Assembly (NCBI GenBank): GCA_002427015.1
Contig: DIPE01000040.1
Coordinates: 15,283 to 32,266 of the forward strand
DNA: 16,984 nucleotides
Direction of reading: 5' to 3'
DNA from: Firmicutes bacterium UBA5496
GTDB lineage: Bacteria > Bacillota > Proteinivoracia > UBA4975
The notes under the pieces: model-generated
The model's database searches: none
What the model was told of the DNA's origin: nothing
The model's input: the letters and a program-made list of their open reading frames with translations, nothing else
Translations under genes and position numbers: made by a program
Part shown: piece by piece, positions 1-6,369 of the stretch
How positions within the stretch are numbered: the first letter of the stretch is position 1
How the letters are laid out: every line of letters begins with the position of its first letter

Positions 1-443
1 ATTCCCCCCTGAATTTTCTTCAGAAACAAGGTGACGATAATCAGGCCCGAGAGGATTCCCAGAGTCATGACCCAGGCAATAGCAGAGTAGACCCTGGGGT
101 CGGTAACCCCTTCTGAGATTGAAACCCCCAGGGTGGCTGCTGTAGATGTGGCAGCGGGCAGCTCATAAGTAAGGGCGCCCAGGACGCTGAGCCGCAGCCA
201 GGGCAGGGGCAGGCCAAGAAACTTGGACAAAGTGATGACCCCTAGGATGATAGCGATGGCCGGCGCCACGGTAAAGGCAGCGCTGCCCCTTACCACCCTT
301 CTCAACACTGATACTTTGATCCCCAACTCCTTGGCCCGGACCCAGGCTTTGCGCAAGAAGAAGACTGACTGGGCAATGACGAAGAGGACGATGATGCCGG
401 CGGTGACAAACAAAAAAGCGCTGTTAGAATTGAAATCCCCCAC
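1..443 (-). CDS. DUF5058 family membrane protein, 5' part (runs off the window)
   Basis: The gene enters from the left edge on the minus strand; only its first 147 codons are visible. It starts at GTG (441-443) with a GAAAGGAG ribosome site 9 nt upstream. The visible protein is very hydrophobic: a helix at about residues 9-30, a basic loop (RKAWVRAKELG), then helices around 55-75, 82-105 and 118-142. The segment LSKFLGLPLPWLRLSVLGAL followed by TYELPA matches what I remember of DUF5058, a multi-pass membrane family of unknown, possibly transport, function in Clostridia. The C-terminus lies outside the window, so completeness cannot be judged. The gene follows a terminator (541-566) and so is probably transcribed on its own; I see no convincing promoter in 461-540. 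Confidence 0.72.
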   Translation of the reverse strand, partial: MGDFNSNSAFLFVTAGIIVLFVIAQSVFFLRKAWVRAKELGIKVSVLRRVVRGSAAFTVAPAIAIILGVITLSKFLGLPLPWLRLSVLGALTYELPAATSTAATLGVSISEGVTDPRVYSAIAWVMTLGILSGLIIVTLFLKKIQGG

Positions 444-540
444 GATAATCCGCTCCTTTCCCTAGTTTGCATTGAAACAGATACAAAGATATTCAAGATG
501 TTAGGCCCTTGTTCCTGCTGCTGAGAATTTGTTGGGAAAA

Positions 541-566
541 ACAAAGAAGCTCCATTTCAGGAGCTT
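541..566 (-). terminator. Intrinsic terminator after the small membrane protein gene
   Basis: Read on the minus strand, a 7-bp stem (AAGCTCC at 560-566 pairing with GGAGCTT at 547-553, six-base loop) is followed by CTTTGTTTTT. It lies 4 nt after the stop codon at 570-572 and separates that gene from the DUF5058 gene. Confidence 0.8.
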
Positions 567-569
567 TAC

Positions 570-1043
570 CTATTCCTTGTCCACAAGTTTTTGCAACAGC
601 TTGATTATCTCCGCAAATGCGAGAAAGCTCATGCCGCTGAGAAATGCAACTATCACAGATAAAAAGAACGCTTCAACTGACATCAATGCACTTGCTAGGA
701 ACAGGCCGACAAGAAAACCGCCGATAAAAAATATCCTGGCAATTACGGTCAAAATTTGCATGATAGAATTTTTCCCCGCTTCTTCTTTCTCCTCATAAGA
801 GCAGATTTTTGCGTACTCTTCATCAGTTACGGGAATGTGCACTTGCTTAAATGCTTTTTTCAACTCATGGTCATACTCAGGATACTCTTGAGAAACGTCT
901 CCATCAGAGTATACCTTTTCAAAGATTCCCAATCCGAATAAATGGCGTTCTTGATTACGCCGACGCTCTTCTTCCTGGAGTTTCTGTTTTTCTTCCTGTT
1001 CCCGCTCTTTCTTTTCAAGGTACTCTTTTACCTTGTCATGCAT
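570..1043 (-). CDS. Small two-helix membrane protein with charged N-terminal coiled coil, unknown function
   Basis: A 157-residue protein that I do not recognise. The start ATG (1041-1043) is chosen because a perfect AGGAGG sits 9 nt upstream; an ATG at 1142 in the same frame has no ribosome site. Residues 3-33 are an almost continuous run of Glu, Lys, Gln and Arg, likely a helical coiled coil. A polar linker follows, then two hydrophobic helices at about 95-120 and 122-146 and a short charged tail. This is the layout of a membrane-anchored adaptor with a cytoplasmic coiled coil, but no function can be assigned. It is 117 nt downstream of the radical SAM gene on the same strand and ends at its own terminator. 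Confidence 0.7.
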   Translation of the reverse strand: MHDKVKEYLEKKEREQEEKQKLQEEERRRNQERHLFGLGIFEKVYSDGDVSQEYPEYDHELKKAFKQVHIPVTDEEYAKICSYEEKEEAGKNSIMQILTVIARIFFIGGFLVGLFLASALMSVEAFFLSVIVAFLSGMSFLAFAEIIKLLQKLVDKE

Positions 1044-1160
1044 ACAAATCAACCTCCTGTATTCTGTATTCTTGAAATTACTGTAAATCCCTTCAAGAAG
1101 ACAAACTGCTAAAACACAGAACCAGGCGGATATACGATCCAAAGCAGCAATAAGAGTGAT

Positions 1161-2048
1161 TTAACCAAACAAGGAAAGTTGGTTGTAGCTATAGCCCTGC
1201 TTATAAGTCCTGATAATCTCAGCCATCTGATAGATGATGCCGCAGTGTTCACACTCCTGTTTAAACAGCTGCCACAATTCCCTGGCCCGGGGAGAATGGC
1301 AGTCGTAGGTATTGCCGTACAGCTTTATGTACCGCTGTTTGAGACCGGGGAAGTGTTCATCTAGCTTCTGATAGTACCAGTCCCGCTGGTTTTGGCGCAG
1401 AGTGACGCCGAAACCAGGGAAAATAAAGTTAACGCCGCTTGCCTTTGCCCTGTGCACTATGCCCGCTATATTCTCAGGGTTATCCTCCAAGAAGGGCAGA
1501 ACTGGCATGAGGAGGATGCAGGTATAAATGCCCTGCCGAGACAACTCCCTGAGTGCAGCAAAGCGCCGGCTAGGAGAAGGAGCATTGGGTTCCAGCTTGT
1601 TGCACAGTTCGTCACTCCAGGCAGTGATCGTGACCTTGACCAGCACCGGCGAATGAATTTGTATTTGCTTAAGGATATCTATGTCCCGGGTGACCAAATC
1701 GCTCTTGGTGCAGATAGAGATGCCAAAGCGAAATTTATTAATCAGTTCCAGCGCCCCCCGGGTCAGGCGGTGTTTTTTCTCCATGGGGTTATAGGGATCG
1801 CTCATGGCCCCGGTCCCGATAACGCCAGTCCGGCGCTTTGACTGTAGTTCCCGTTCAACTATCCCCAGAGCATTAGCCTTGCCCCGAACCTGATCAAAAT
1901 TATCCACACGGTAACAATCACTGCGGCTGTCACAGTAAATGCAGCCGTGGCTGCAGCCCTTATAAATATTCATATTGTAATTATTGCCGAACCAATTGCG
2001 GCCATGTCCATAACCGGAAATAATGGTCTTTGCTGGTATCAATTCCAT
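1161..2048 (-). CDS. SPL-family radical SAM protein (spore photoproduct lyase-like, COG1533 type)
   Basis: A 295-residue radical SAM enzyme. The cluster motif CSHGCIYC (Cys32, Cys36, Cys39; CX3CX2C) would bind the [4Fe-4S] cluster that cleaves S-adenosylmethionine. The segments GTGAMSDPYNP, SICTKSDLVTRDIDIL and VTITAWSDELCNKLEPNAPS are typical of the SPL/COG1533 group, much of which is uncharacterised; this is not necessarily the DNA-repair enzyme SplB itself. The start ATG (2046-2048) has GGCAGGAGGG with 9 nt spacing. An upstream in-frame ATG at 2162 lies inside the leader hairpin region and has no ribosome site, so it is rejected. The gene has its own sigma-A promoter (2209-2237) and a roughly 150-nt structured leader that holds a terminator-like hairpin, suggesting attenuation control. 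Confidence 0.88.
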   Translation of the reverse strand: MELIPAKTIISGYGHGRNWFGNNYNMNIYKGCSHGCIYCDSRSDCYRVDNFDQVRGKANALGIVERELQSKRRTGVIGTGAMSDPYNPMEKKHRLTRGALELINKFRFGISICTKSDLVTRDIDILKQIQIHSPVLVKVTITAWSDELCNKLEPNAPSPSRRFAALRELSRQGIYTCILLMPVLPFLEDNPENIAGIVHRAKASGVNFIFPGFGVTLRQNQRDWYYQKLDEHFPGLKQRYIKLYGNTYDCHSPRARELWQLFKQECEHCGIIYQMAEIIRTYKQGYSYNQLSLFG

Positions 2049-2089
2049 ATCCAATACCCTCCTGCCAATAAGTAATTCATCGAAAACTC

Positions 2090-2148
2090 GGGGAAAAAGA
2101 TAAGCAGCGGCTTGGTTTCCCAAGCCTGCTGCTCGATTAGATAACCCC
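2090..2148 (-). promoter_or_regulatory. Structured leader with terminator-like hairpin before the SPL radical SAM gene
   Basis: On the minus strand AGCAGC(A)GGCTTGG (2120-2133) pairs with CCAAGCCGCTGCT (2103-2115) around a GAAA tetraloop: 13 bp with a single bulged base. It is followed by TATCTTTTT (2094-2102). GGGG at 2145-2148 and CCCC at 2090-2093 can close the whole element. A stable GNRA hairpin plus a U-run between a promoter and a start codon is the form of a transcription attenuator. It matches no riboswitch class that I recognise. Confidence 0.6.
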
Positions 2149-2208
2149 AGATTAAGTATCATATATTATTTAATGATTAGATACGGAAGTATTCCGTCAA
2201 CCAAATCA

Positions 2209-2237
2209 ATGATAATAAATATTATTTGATTTGTCAA
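2209..2237 (-). promoter_or_regulatory. Sigma-A promoter of the SPL radical SAM gene
   Basis: Minus strand: a perfect TTGACA -35 box (2232-2237), 17-bp spacer, and TATCAT -10 box (2209-2214, 5 of 6 consensus). Transcription should start near 2202, leaving about 150 nt of leader. A 6-bp hairpin (ACGGAA/TTCCGT) lies near the predicted 5' end. Confidence 0.75.
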
Positions 2238-2283
2238 CTCTTGTCTTAAAAAGACAAATAATGTCGAAAGACTGTAGCTATAA

Positions 2284-2730
2284 CTAATTTCCCTGGGAGA
2301 GATCCGAGGTGCAATTAGGACATCTGTTGGCTTCAATATGAATGGTGCTTTGGCAATAGGGACAGCTTTTAGTAGTGGGAGTAGCAGGAGCAGGTTCCCT
2401 TTTAAACCTGTTTAATTGCTTGATGATGATAAAAATACAAAAAGCGATTATCAGGAAATCGATAATGTTGGTAATAAAGGCCCCGTAGTTCAAGGTTGAG
2501 GCTCCTGCCGCCTTGGCAGCCTCATAAGTTGCGTATTTTGTGCCGTCCAAACTGATAAACATGTTGGTGAAATCAAGTTTGCCGGTGCCCAAGCTAATAA
2601 GCGGCATGATAATATCATTGACCAGGGATGTGACAATTTTGCCAAAAGCCCCCCCAATGATAACACCGGTAGCCAGGTCAACTACATTGCCCTTCATGGC
2701 AAAATCCCTAAATTCCTTTAAAAATGACAT
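2284..2730 (-). CDS. mscL: Large-conductance mechanosensitive channel MscL with C-terminal zinc ribbon
   Basis: A 148-residue protein in the usual MscL length range. The N-terminal block MSFLKEFRDFAMKGNVVDLA and GVIIGGAFGKIVTSLVNDI, followed by PLI, are the family signature: amphipathic N-terminal helix, then pore-lining TM1 (about 16-45). TM2 is at about 82-104. MscL forms a pentameric pore in the cytoplasmic membrane that opens under tension during hypo-osmotic shock. After TM2 a Pro/Thr linker leads to a zinc ribbon with Cys123, Cys126, Cys137 and Cys140 (CPYC and CPNC) in place of the plain C-terminal helix; this tail occurs in other MscL homologues. Start at ATG 2728-2730 with a G-rich ribosome site (GGGGGG) 8 nt upstream. 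It lies upstream of the radical SAM gene, which has its own promoter. Confidence 0.95.
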   Translation of the reverse strand: MSFLKEFRDFAMKGNVVDLATGVIIGGAFGKIVTSLVNDIIMPLISLGTGKLDFTNMFISLDGTKYATYEAAKAAGASTLNYGAFITNIIDFLIIAFCIFIIIKQLNRFKREPAPATPTTKSCPYCQSTIHIEANRCPNCTSDLSQGN

Positions 2731-2760
2731 TGGCTAGCCCCCCCAATTTTAGTTAACCTA

Positions 2761-2789
2761 AATATATCACAGAATAGGCATGTTTTCAC
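2761..2789 (-). promoter_or_regulatory. Candidate sigma-A promoter of mscL
   Basis: Minus strand: GTGAAA (2784-2789), 17-bp spacer, TATATT (2761-2766). This is 4 of 6 and 5 of 6 consensus, about 30 nt upstream of the mscL start. Confidence 0.45.
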
Positions 2790-2871
2790 CGCCTTAATAC
2801 CAATTACCTCTAAATTGGAGGGCCCAAATATCACCTGTTTGTAAAAATATATTTTTTTATACGTCTAAAAG

Positions 2872-2939
2872 CAGGAACTCACCCAGGAGATGTTTAAATA
2901 ATATAGCAGGAGTATTGCAGACAGGACTATGTTGTCCTG
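2872..2939 (+). repeat. Cluster of CAGGA repeats plus a hairpin upstream of the DUF4332 gene
   Basis: CAGGA occurs at 2872, 2884, 2907 and 2922 within 55 bp. The last copy is the left arm of a 6-bp inverted repeat, CAGGAC (2922-2927) / GTCCTG (2934-2939). The cluster lies in the 5' region of the DUF4332 gene, 25-90 nt before its start. It may be an operator array or a dispersed intergenic element; this cannot be settled from one copy. The rest of the 2737-2963 gap holds AT-rich sequence and a short inverted repeat at 2800-2818. Confidence 0.4.
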
Positions 2940-2963
2940 ATCACAATTTAAGGAGAGTGAACT

Positions 2964-3368
2964 ATGGCTAAGCTGGATCTTATCGAAGGTATTGGTCCTG
3001 TGTACATGGCAAAGCTAAAAGAGGCTGGCGTAGATTCTATCGAGGAACTCCTGGAGATCTGCAAAACCAGGAAAGGCAGAAGTGATTTAGCTGAAAAAAC
3101 CGGGATTTCAGGAAAGCTAATCTTAACCTGGACCAACCATGCCGACCTGTTCAGGATTAAAGGGCTTGGGGGAGAATATTCCGAGCTGCTGGAAGCTTCC
3201 GGAGTCAATACCGTCCCTCAGCTGGCGACACGTGTAGCCGAAAACCTCCACAAAAAAATGGTGGAAGTCAACGAGGCCAAATCCTTGGTAAGAAAGCTTC
3301 CCTCACTCGGCCAAGTTGAAACTTGGATCAAAGAAGCCGGCAACCTTCCCCGGATAATCGAGTACTAG
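2964..3368 (+). CDS. DUF4332 domain protein with tandem helix-hairpin-helix motifs
   Basis: A 134-residue protein that I recognise as DUF4332. Two helix-hairpin-helix units are visible: IEGIGPVYMAKLKEAGV (residues 7-23) and IKGLGGEYSELLEASGV (65-81). Each has the G-hydrophobic-G turn typical of non-specific nucleic-acid backbone binding, and the family's NLHKKMVEVNE and RKLPSLGQVETW segments follow. Biochemical function is not established; DNA or RNA binding is inferred from the motif. The start ATG has AAGGAG 9 nt upstream. It is a single-gene unit flanked by mscL (divergent) and a CDF transporter (convergent), ending at a shared terminator. Confidence 0.88.
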   Translation: MAKLDLIEGIGPVYMAKLKEAGVDSIEELLEICKTRKGRSDLAEKTGISGKLILTWTNHADLFRIKGLGGEYSELLEASGVNTVPQLATRVAENLHKKMVEVNEAKSLVRKLPSLGQVETWIKEAGNLPRIIEY

Positions 3369-3376
3369 TCATATTA

Positions 3377-3401
3377 AAAACCGCCTGATTCAGGCGGTTT
3401 T
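3377..3401. terminator. Bidirectional intrinsic terminator between convergent genes
   Basis: AAAACCGCCTG (3377-3387) and CAGGCGGTTTT (3391-3401) form a GC-rich stem with a 3-nt loop. It has T-runs on both strands (TTTTGCTTT on plus, TTTTTAA on minus), so it can serve both the DUF4332 gene and the CDF transporter gene. Confidence 0.9.
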
Positions 3402-3416
3402 GCTTTGGCAAGAAAC

Positions 3417-4322
3417 TTAATAACAGCATTCTCCCTGGCAGTCCTCATTGGCGAATTCAATCTCCATGGTCACATGCTCAATACCCTTGGCCTGCACCAG
3501 GTTCCTGATATCCTTCTTGATCGAGATAATTTCCTCTCTAGCGATTTCGTCTGCAAGAACCACATGCGTGCTTAAAAAGTGTTTCTGTCCCTCAAGAGAC
3601 CAGATATGGGTATGATGGACTGACTGCACTGCAGACACCGCAGCCAGCTCTTGCTCAATTTCTGGAATGGAGAAATCCTTGGGGACTTTCTGGAGAAAGA
3701 TGCTGAGGATCTCGCGCAGATTAACCAGGACATGATAGAGAATATACAGGGTAATCAAGACAGACAAGATTGGGTCGAGGATAGGGATATCTACAAAGTT
3801 GAGCACTATGCTGGCTGCCAGGATTACCACCCAGCCCAGGACATCCTCCATCAGGTGCCAGAGGACCACCCGTTCATTTAAGGAGACACCCTTTCTCAGC
3901 TTGAGAACAGCAGCCCCGTTGATGACGATGCCCAGAATAGCAAAGAGCAGCATCCCCTGGGCATTTAAGGGCTCAGGATTGATTATTCTGGGCACTGCCC
4001 GCACCAGGATGACCAGGGACCCCCCCAGCAAAATCACGCTGTTAAGCAATGCCCCCAGCAGTGAGAAGCGGGCATAGCCAAAGGAATATTTCTGATCCGG
4101 TCCCCTTTGGGCATATTTCTCCAAGTACCAAGATATTCCTAAGGAAACAGAGTCACCTAAGTCGTGGAGGGCATCAGATAAAATAGCCATGCTGTTCGTC
4201 CACAAGCCCCCCACTATTTCCATAAGGGTGAAGAACAGGTTGAGCAAAAAAGCTATTTTAATATTGCCCTGACTGCCATGGCCATGGTGGTGATGACCAT
4301 GGTGATTGTGGTCATGTGCCAT
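3417..4322 (-). CDS. Cation diffusion facilitator (zinc-type) exporter
   Basis: A 301-residue CDF-family proton/metal antiporter of the cytoplasmic membrane. The N-terminus is a His-rich metal-binding stretch (residues 3-16). Six helices follow. HDLGD (His53, Asp57) in TM2 and HLMED (His156, Asp160) in TM5 make the HD-HD tetrahedral site typical of Zn2+/Cd2+ exporters. The cytosolic C-terminal domain carries the family's HHTHIWSLEGQKHFLSTHVV segment and ends in a Cys-rich tail (CQGECCY) that could bind metal. The start ATG has GGAGG with 7 nt spacing. The gene sits 76 nt after the acyltransferase gene, with an operator-like dyad (4360-4377) in the gap; metal-responsive control is plausible but no regulator gene is nearby. 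Exact metal is inferred. Confidence 0.93.
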   Translation of the reverse strand: MAHDHNHHGHHHHGHGSQGNIKIAFLLNLFFTLMEIVGGLWTNSMAILSDALHDLGDSVSLGISWYLEKYAQRGPDQKYSFGYARFSLLGALLNSVILLGGSLVILVRAVPRIINPEPLNAQGMLLFAILGIVINGAAVLKLRKGVSLNERVVLWHLMEDVLGWVVILAASIVLNFVDIPILDPILSVLITLYILYHVLVNLREILSIFLQKVPKDFSIPEIEQELAAVSAVQSVHHTHIWSLEGQKHFLSTHVVLADEIAREEIISIKKDIRNLVQAKGIEHVTMEIEFANEDCQGECCY

Positions 4323-4359
4323 TGAATTACCTCCATAAAATTCTGATCCAATTCACTAT

Positions 4360-4377
4360 CCATAATCATGAATATGG
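4360..4377. promoter_or_regulatory. Operator-like 18-bp palindrome upstream of the CDF exporter
   Basis: CCATA-A-TCATGA-A-TATGG is self-complementary at 16 of 18 positions. It lies about 38 nt upstream of the CDF start codon. A dyad of this size is typical of a dimeric repressor site; the protein that binds is unknown. Confidence 0.45.
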
Positions 4378-4398
4378 CAGATTAAAAATCCAGGTGTA

Positions 4399-5562
4399 TT
4401 ATTGAATTTCCCCAGATAAGATTGTCCCCAGCAGGTCGTAGAAGAGCTTGATAGACATATGCCGCCGGGGGTTAAAGCGCAGCCGATACTTAACTTTGCC
4501 AAGATAAAACTCAACGATTTCTTGGAAGGTAATGCTCAGGCCAGAGATATCGGAAAGCAATATTGCTTCCGACCCCTTCTTCCCTTGGATTTCCAGCCTG
4601 TCAGGCAAGAAAGTCAGCCTGACAATATCCCTTTTCCATGGCTTGACGCCAATCTCCCTTTTATTCAGCAGCATCTCTTCGTTGACAAAGCGAAAGCCGT
4701 CCTGGATAATCCGGGGCAGGAATTGACGCTGCCACTGATTCCAGGAGACAGTATCGGAAAATTCCGGGCAGCCCAAGATTTCGCCATACTGATTTATGCC
4801 ATATTGGCTTTTGCATTCCTTGCAAAAAAATTGGTCCCCTTGGGATTGGATGCTGTTAATTGCATTGCAATGGGGACAGATGTAGAGCAAGCGCTCAATG
4901 TGCTCCGCCAAGTTTTTGCCTCGAAAGGGAATCCGGTGTTTGCGCTGCCAGACGTATTCATTATGGTCCAACTTCTCCACCAGCAGAGCCTGGAGTTCCT
5001 CAGGAGTCTTGCTGGCAATTGTCTCTCTGCCAAAAAGCTGTTTTATCTCCATTACCAATTTTCCCTTGCGGGGATAGGTTGCCCACCGGGGCCGACTTAA
5101 ATAGCCCCCCTTAAAAATAACTGCATAGACCGGCACCTTTAAGAGCTTAATCAGTTTTCCCGTTGAAGGGACCAGTAAATCGGTAGCGCCATCCCAGTTG
5201 CGCCCCCCCTCGGGGTAAAGGCCCACGGGATGCCCAGCCTTGACGTGTCTCACCAGAGCCCGGATTGATTTGGCATCCCCAGTATTCTTGGCAAAGGGAA
5301 TGCTTTCCAACATGGCCATCAGGTTCCGCTTCAGCCAGTGATCCTGGTTGGCATCACCGGCGATAAAGCGAATGAGCCTGTTGGCATAGGCGTTGCTTAC
5401 GATAGGATCTTCATTCATGACATGATTACCCAGCAACAAATACGGTTCCTCCAAGTCCTTAAGCGGATTGCTCTCTACCTGAATATTAAACTGCCATTTC
5501 AAGTAGGATCGGACCGGTGATTTGAGCAAGCGGGCAAAAACGTCCCCCCCGGTTAAGCTCAC
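4399..5562 (-). CDS. PlsC-type acyltransferase with internal zinc ribbon and C-terminal extension
   Basis: A 387-residue protein. The first ~200 residues are a lysophospholipid acyltransferase domain: NHVMNED gives the catalytic HX4D (His47, Asp52), YPEGGR (116-121) is the block that binds the glycerol-phosphate acceptor, and PVYAVIFKGG follows. There is no obvious long transmembrane helix. A four-cysteine zinc ribbon comes next (Cys229, Cys232, Cys247, Cys250: CPHC and CKEC). The last ~90 residues (LTFLPDRLEIQ... onward) are beta-rich and may be a PH-like fold. The likely reaction is acyl transfer to lysophosphatidic acid or a related lipid, but the extra domains set it apart from canonical PlsC (about 200-250 residues). 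Start is GTG at 5560-5562 with GGGAGGGG upstream. It is 40 nt downstream of barstar, probably the same operon. Confidence 0.82.
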   Translation of the reverse strand: MSLTGGDVFARLLKSPVRSYLKWQFNIQVESNPLKDLEEPYLLLGNHVMNEDPIVSNAYANRLIRFIAGDANQDHWLKRNLMAMLESIPFAKNTGDAKSIRALVRHVKAGHPVGLYPEGGRNWDGATDLLVPSTGKLIKLLKVPVYAVIFKGGYLSRPRWATYPRKGKLVMEIKQLFGRETIASKTPEELQALLVEKLDHNEYVWQRKHRIPFRGKNLAEHIERLLYICPHCNAINSIQSQGDQFFCKECKSQYGINQYGEILGCPEFSDTVSWNQWQRQFLPRIIQDGFRFVNEEMLLNKREIGVKPWKRDIVRLTFLPDRLEIQGKKGSEAILLSDISGLSITFQEIVEFYLGKVKYRLRFNPRRHMSIKLFYDLLGTILSGEIQ

Positions 5563-5602
5563 AAAAATCCCCTCCCTGTATTATTAAAACTTCGCTAGTT
5601 TT

Positions 5603-5866
5603 CTAGACCAGTTCAAATTTCAGGGCATTATTGGACTCAGCAGCTTCGATAAACACCGCAAGCAGCAGCTCGGCATAACCGCCCAGGTTGGCAGGCAGCT
5701 TGTCAGCATTGATCAAGATGATATGCAGGGGCTCGCTGATGGTGCTCAGCATATCCCACAGGGCATCCAGGTTATGGCCATAGTAAGCGGGAAAATCCAG
5801 CTGACACTGAATATACTCATGAGCAGCTTGTATATCTGTCATCTCCAGGGCGTCCAGGATTACCAC
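5603..5866 (-). CDS. Barstar-family RNase inhibitor (antitoxin)
   Basis: An 87-residue protein, close to barstar of Bacillus amyloliquefaciens (about 90). The segment FPAYYGHNLDALWDML contains the barnase-contacting residues: the two tyrosines, and Asp34 and Asp38, equivalent to barstar Asp35 and Asp39, which plug the RNase active site. It acts in the cytoplasm to neutralise the RNase encoded just upstream. GTG (5864-5866) is chosen as start because AGGAGG lies 8 nt upstream; a TTG two codons earlier is too close to the ribosome site. The TAG stop of the RNase gene is itself part of the TAGGAGG ribosome site, so the two genes are tightly coupled. Confidence 0.92.
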   Translation of the reverse strand: MVILDALEMTDIQAAHEYIQCQLDFPAYYGHNLDALWDMLSTISEPLHIILINADKLPANLGGYAELLLAVFIEAAESNNALKFELV

Positions 5867-5878
5867 AGGCAAACCCTC

Positions 5879-6331
5879 CTAATAGAGCTTGGTAAAGGAC
5901 TTGTAGTGATCATCTGTATAATAAATCAGGCCGTCATTGGAATAAACGATGCGCTCAGGGCCTCGAAAACCGCCAGTATAATTGACATCGCATTCATACC
6001 ACACCCGCCCTTCGGCATCAGGCAGCAGGCCTTCGCGATTGCCAAATCTGTCCCCGCCGATGGAAAGCTGGTCGGTAACTTCCCACAGATTGCCCTTGCT
6101 GTTATCCCAGCCCAGCTCTTGGGCTTCTCTTTTGGTAATATAATTGGCAGGCAGTCCGCTGTAGGTGTGGATATACAGGGCCACATCCTCTGGGGTTGTA
6201 TAATAGTCATCCTCCTCCAGCTCTGTTCCCTGGGGATTGGGGGAGGGTTGGTTTAAGTCTAGTTGAAAATAAGCAACAATAACCAGGAGTAAAATCAGCC
6301 CTATTATACTGATTAATTTCTTATTGCTCAC
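5879..6331 (-). CDS. Barnase-family guanyl-specific ribonuclease, exported or membrane-anchored
   Basis: A 150-residue protein homologous to barnase. Residues 4-22 are a hydrophobic segment (signal peptide or anchor), then a linker to about 45. The catalytic domain aligns through LPANYITKREAQELGW, SIGGDRFGNREG and VNYTGGFRGPERIVY. All key residues are visible: Lys67, Glu113 (general base), Arg123, Arg127 and His142 (general acid), equivalent to barnase Lys27, Glu73, Arg83, Arg87 and His102. It should cleave single-stranded RNA after guanosine, outside the producing cell. No clear lipobox or strong AXA cleavage site is visible, so it may remain tethered. Start is GTG (6329-6331) with GGGGAGGAG upstream. 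The barstar gene begins 12 nt after its stop. Confidence 0.93.
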   Translation of the reverse strand: MSNKKLISIIGLILLLVIVAYFQLDLNQPSPNPQGTELEEDDYYTTPEDVALYIHTYSGLPANYITKREAQELGWDNSKGNLWEVTDQLSIGGDRFGNREGLLPDAEGRVWYECDVNYTGGFRGPERIVYSNDGLIYYTDDHYKSFTKLY

Positions 6332-6369
6332 AGGATTCTCCTCCCCAGCTCCATCAGCAGGCAGTCTTA

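Noticed and set aside
2049..2162. In-frame ATG at 2162 as start of the SPL radical SAM gene
   Set aside because: No ribosome site, it would add 38 non-family residues, and it lies in the structured leader; ATG 2048 has a near-perfect AGGAGG.
2241..2257. TTGTCTT/AAGACAA inverted repeat as mscL terminator
   Set aside because: It has a three-base AT loop, an AT-rich stem and no following T-run; it abuts the downstream -35 box and may be chance.
2892..2915. Sigma-B-like promoter (GTTTAA-N12-GAGTAT) for the DUF4332 gene
   Set aside because: It matches loosely, and many Clostridia lack sigma-B; the evidence is too weak to annotate.
4459..5100. 213-codon plus-strand ORF opposite the acyltransferase gene
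   Set aside because: Its translation has no family features, and the minus-strand protein has intact catalytic and zinc motifs.
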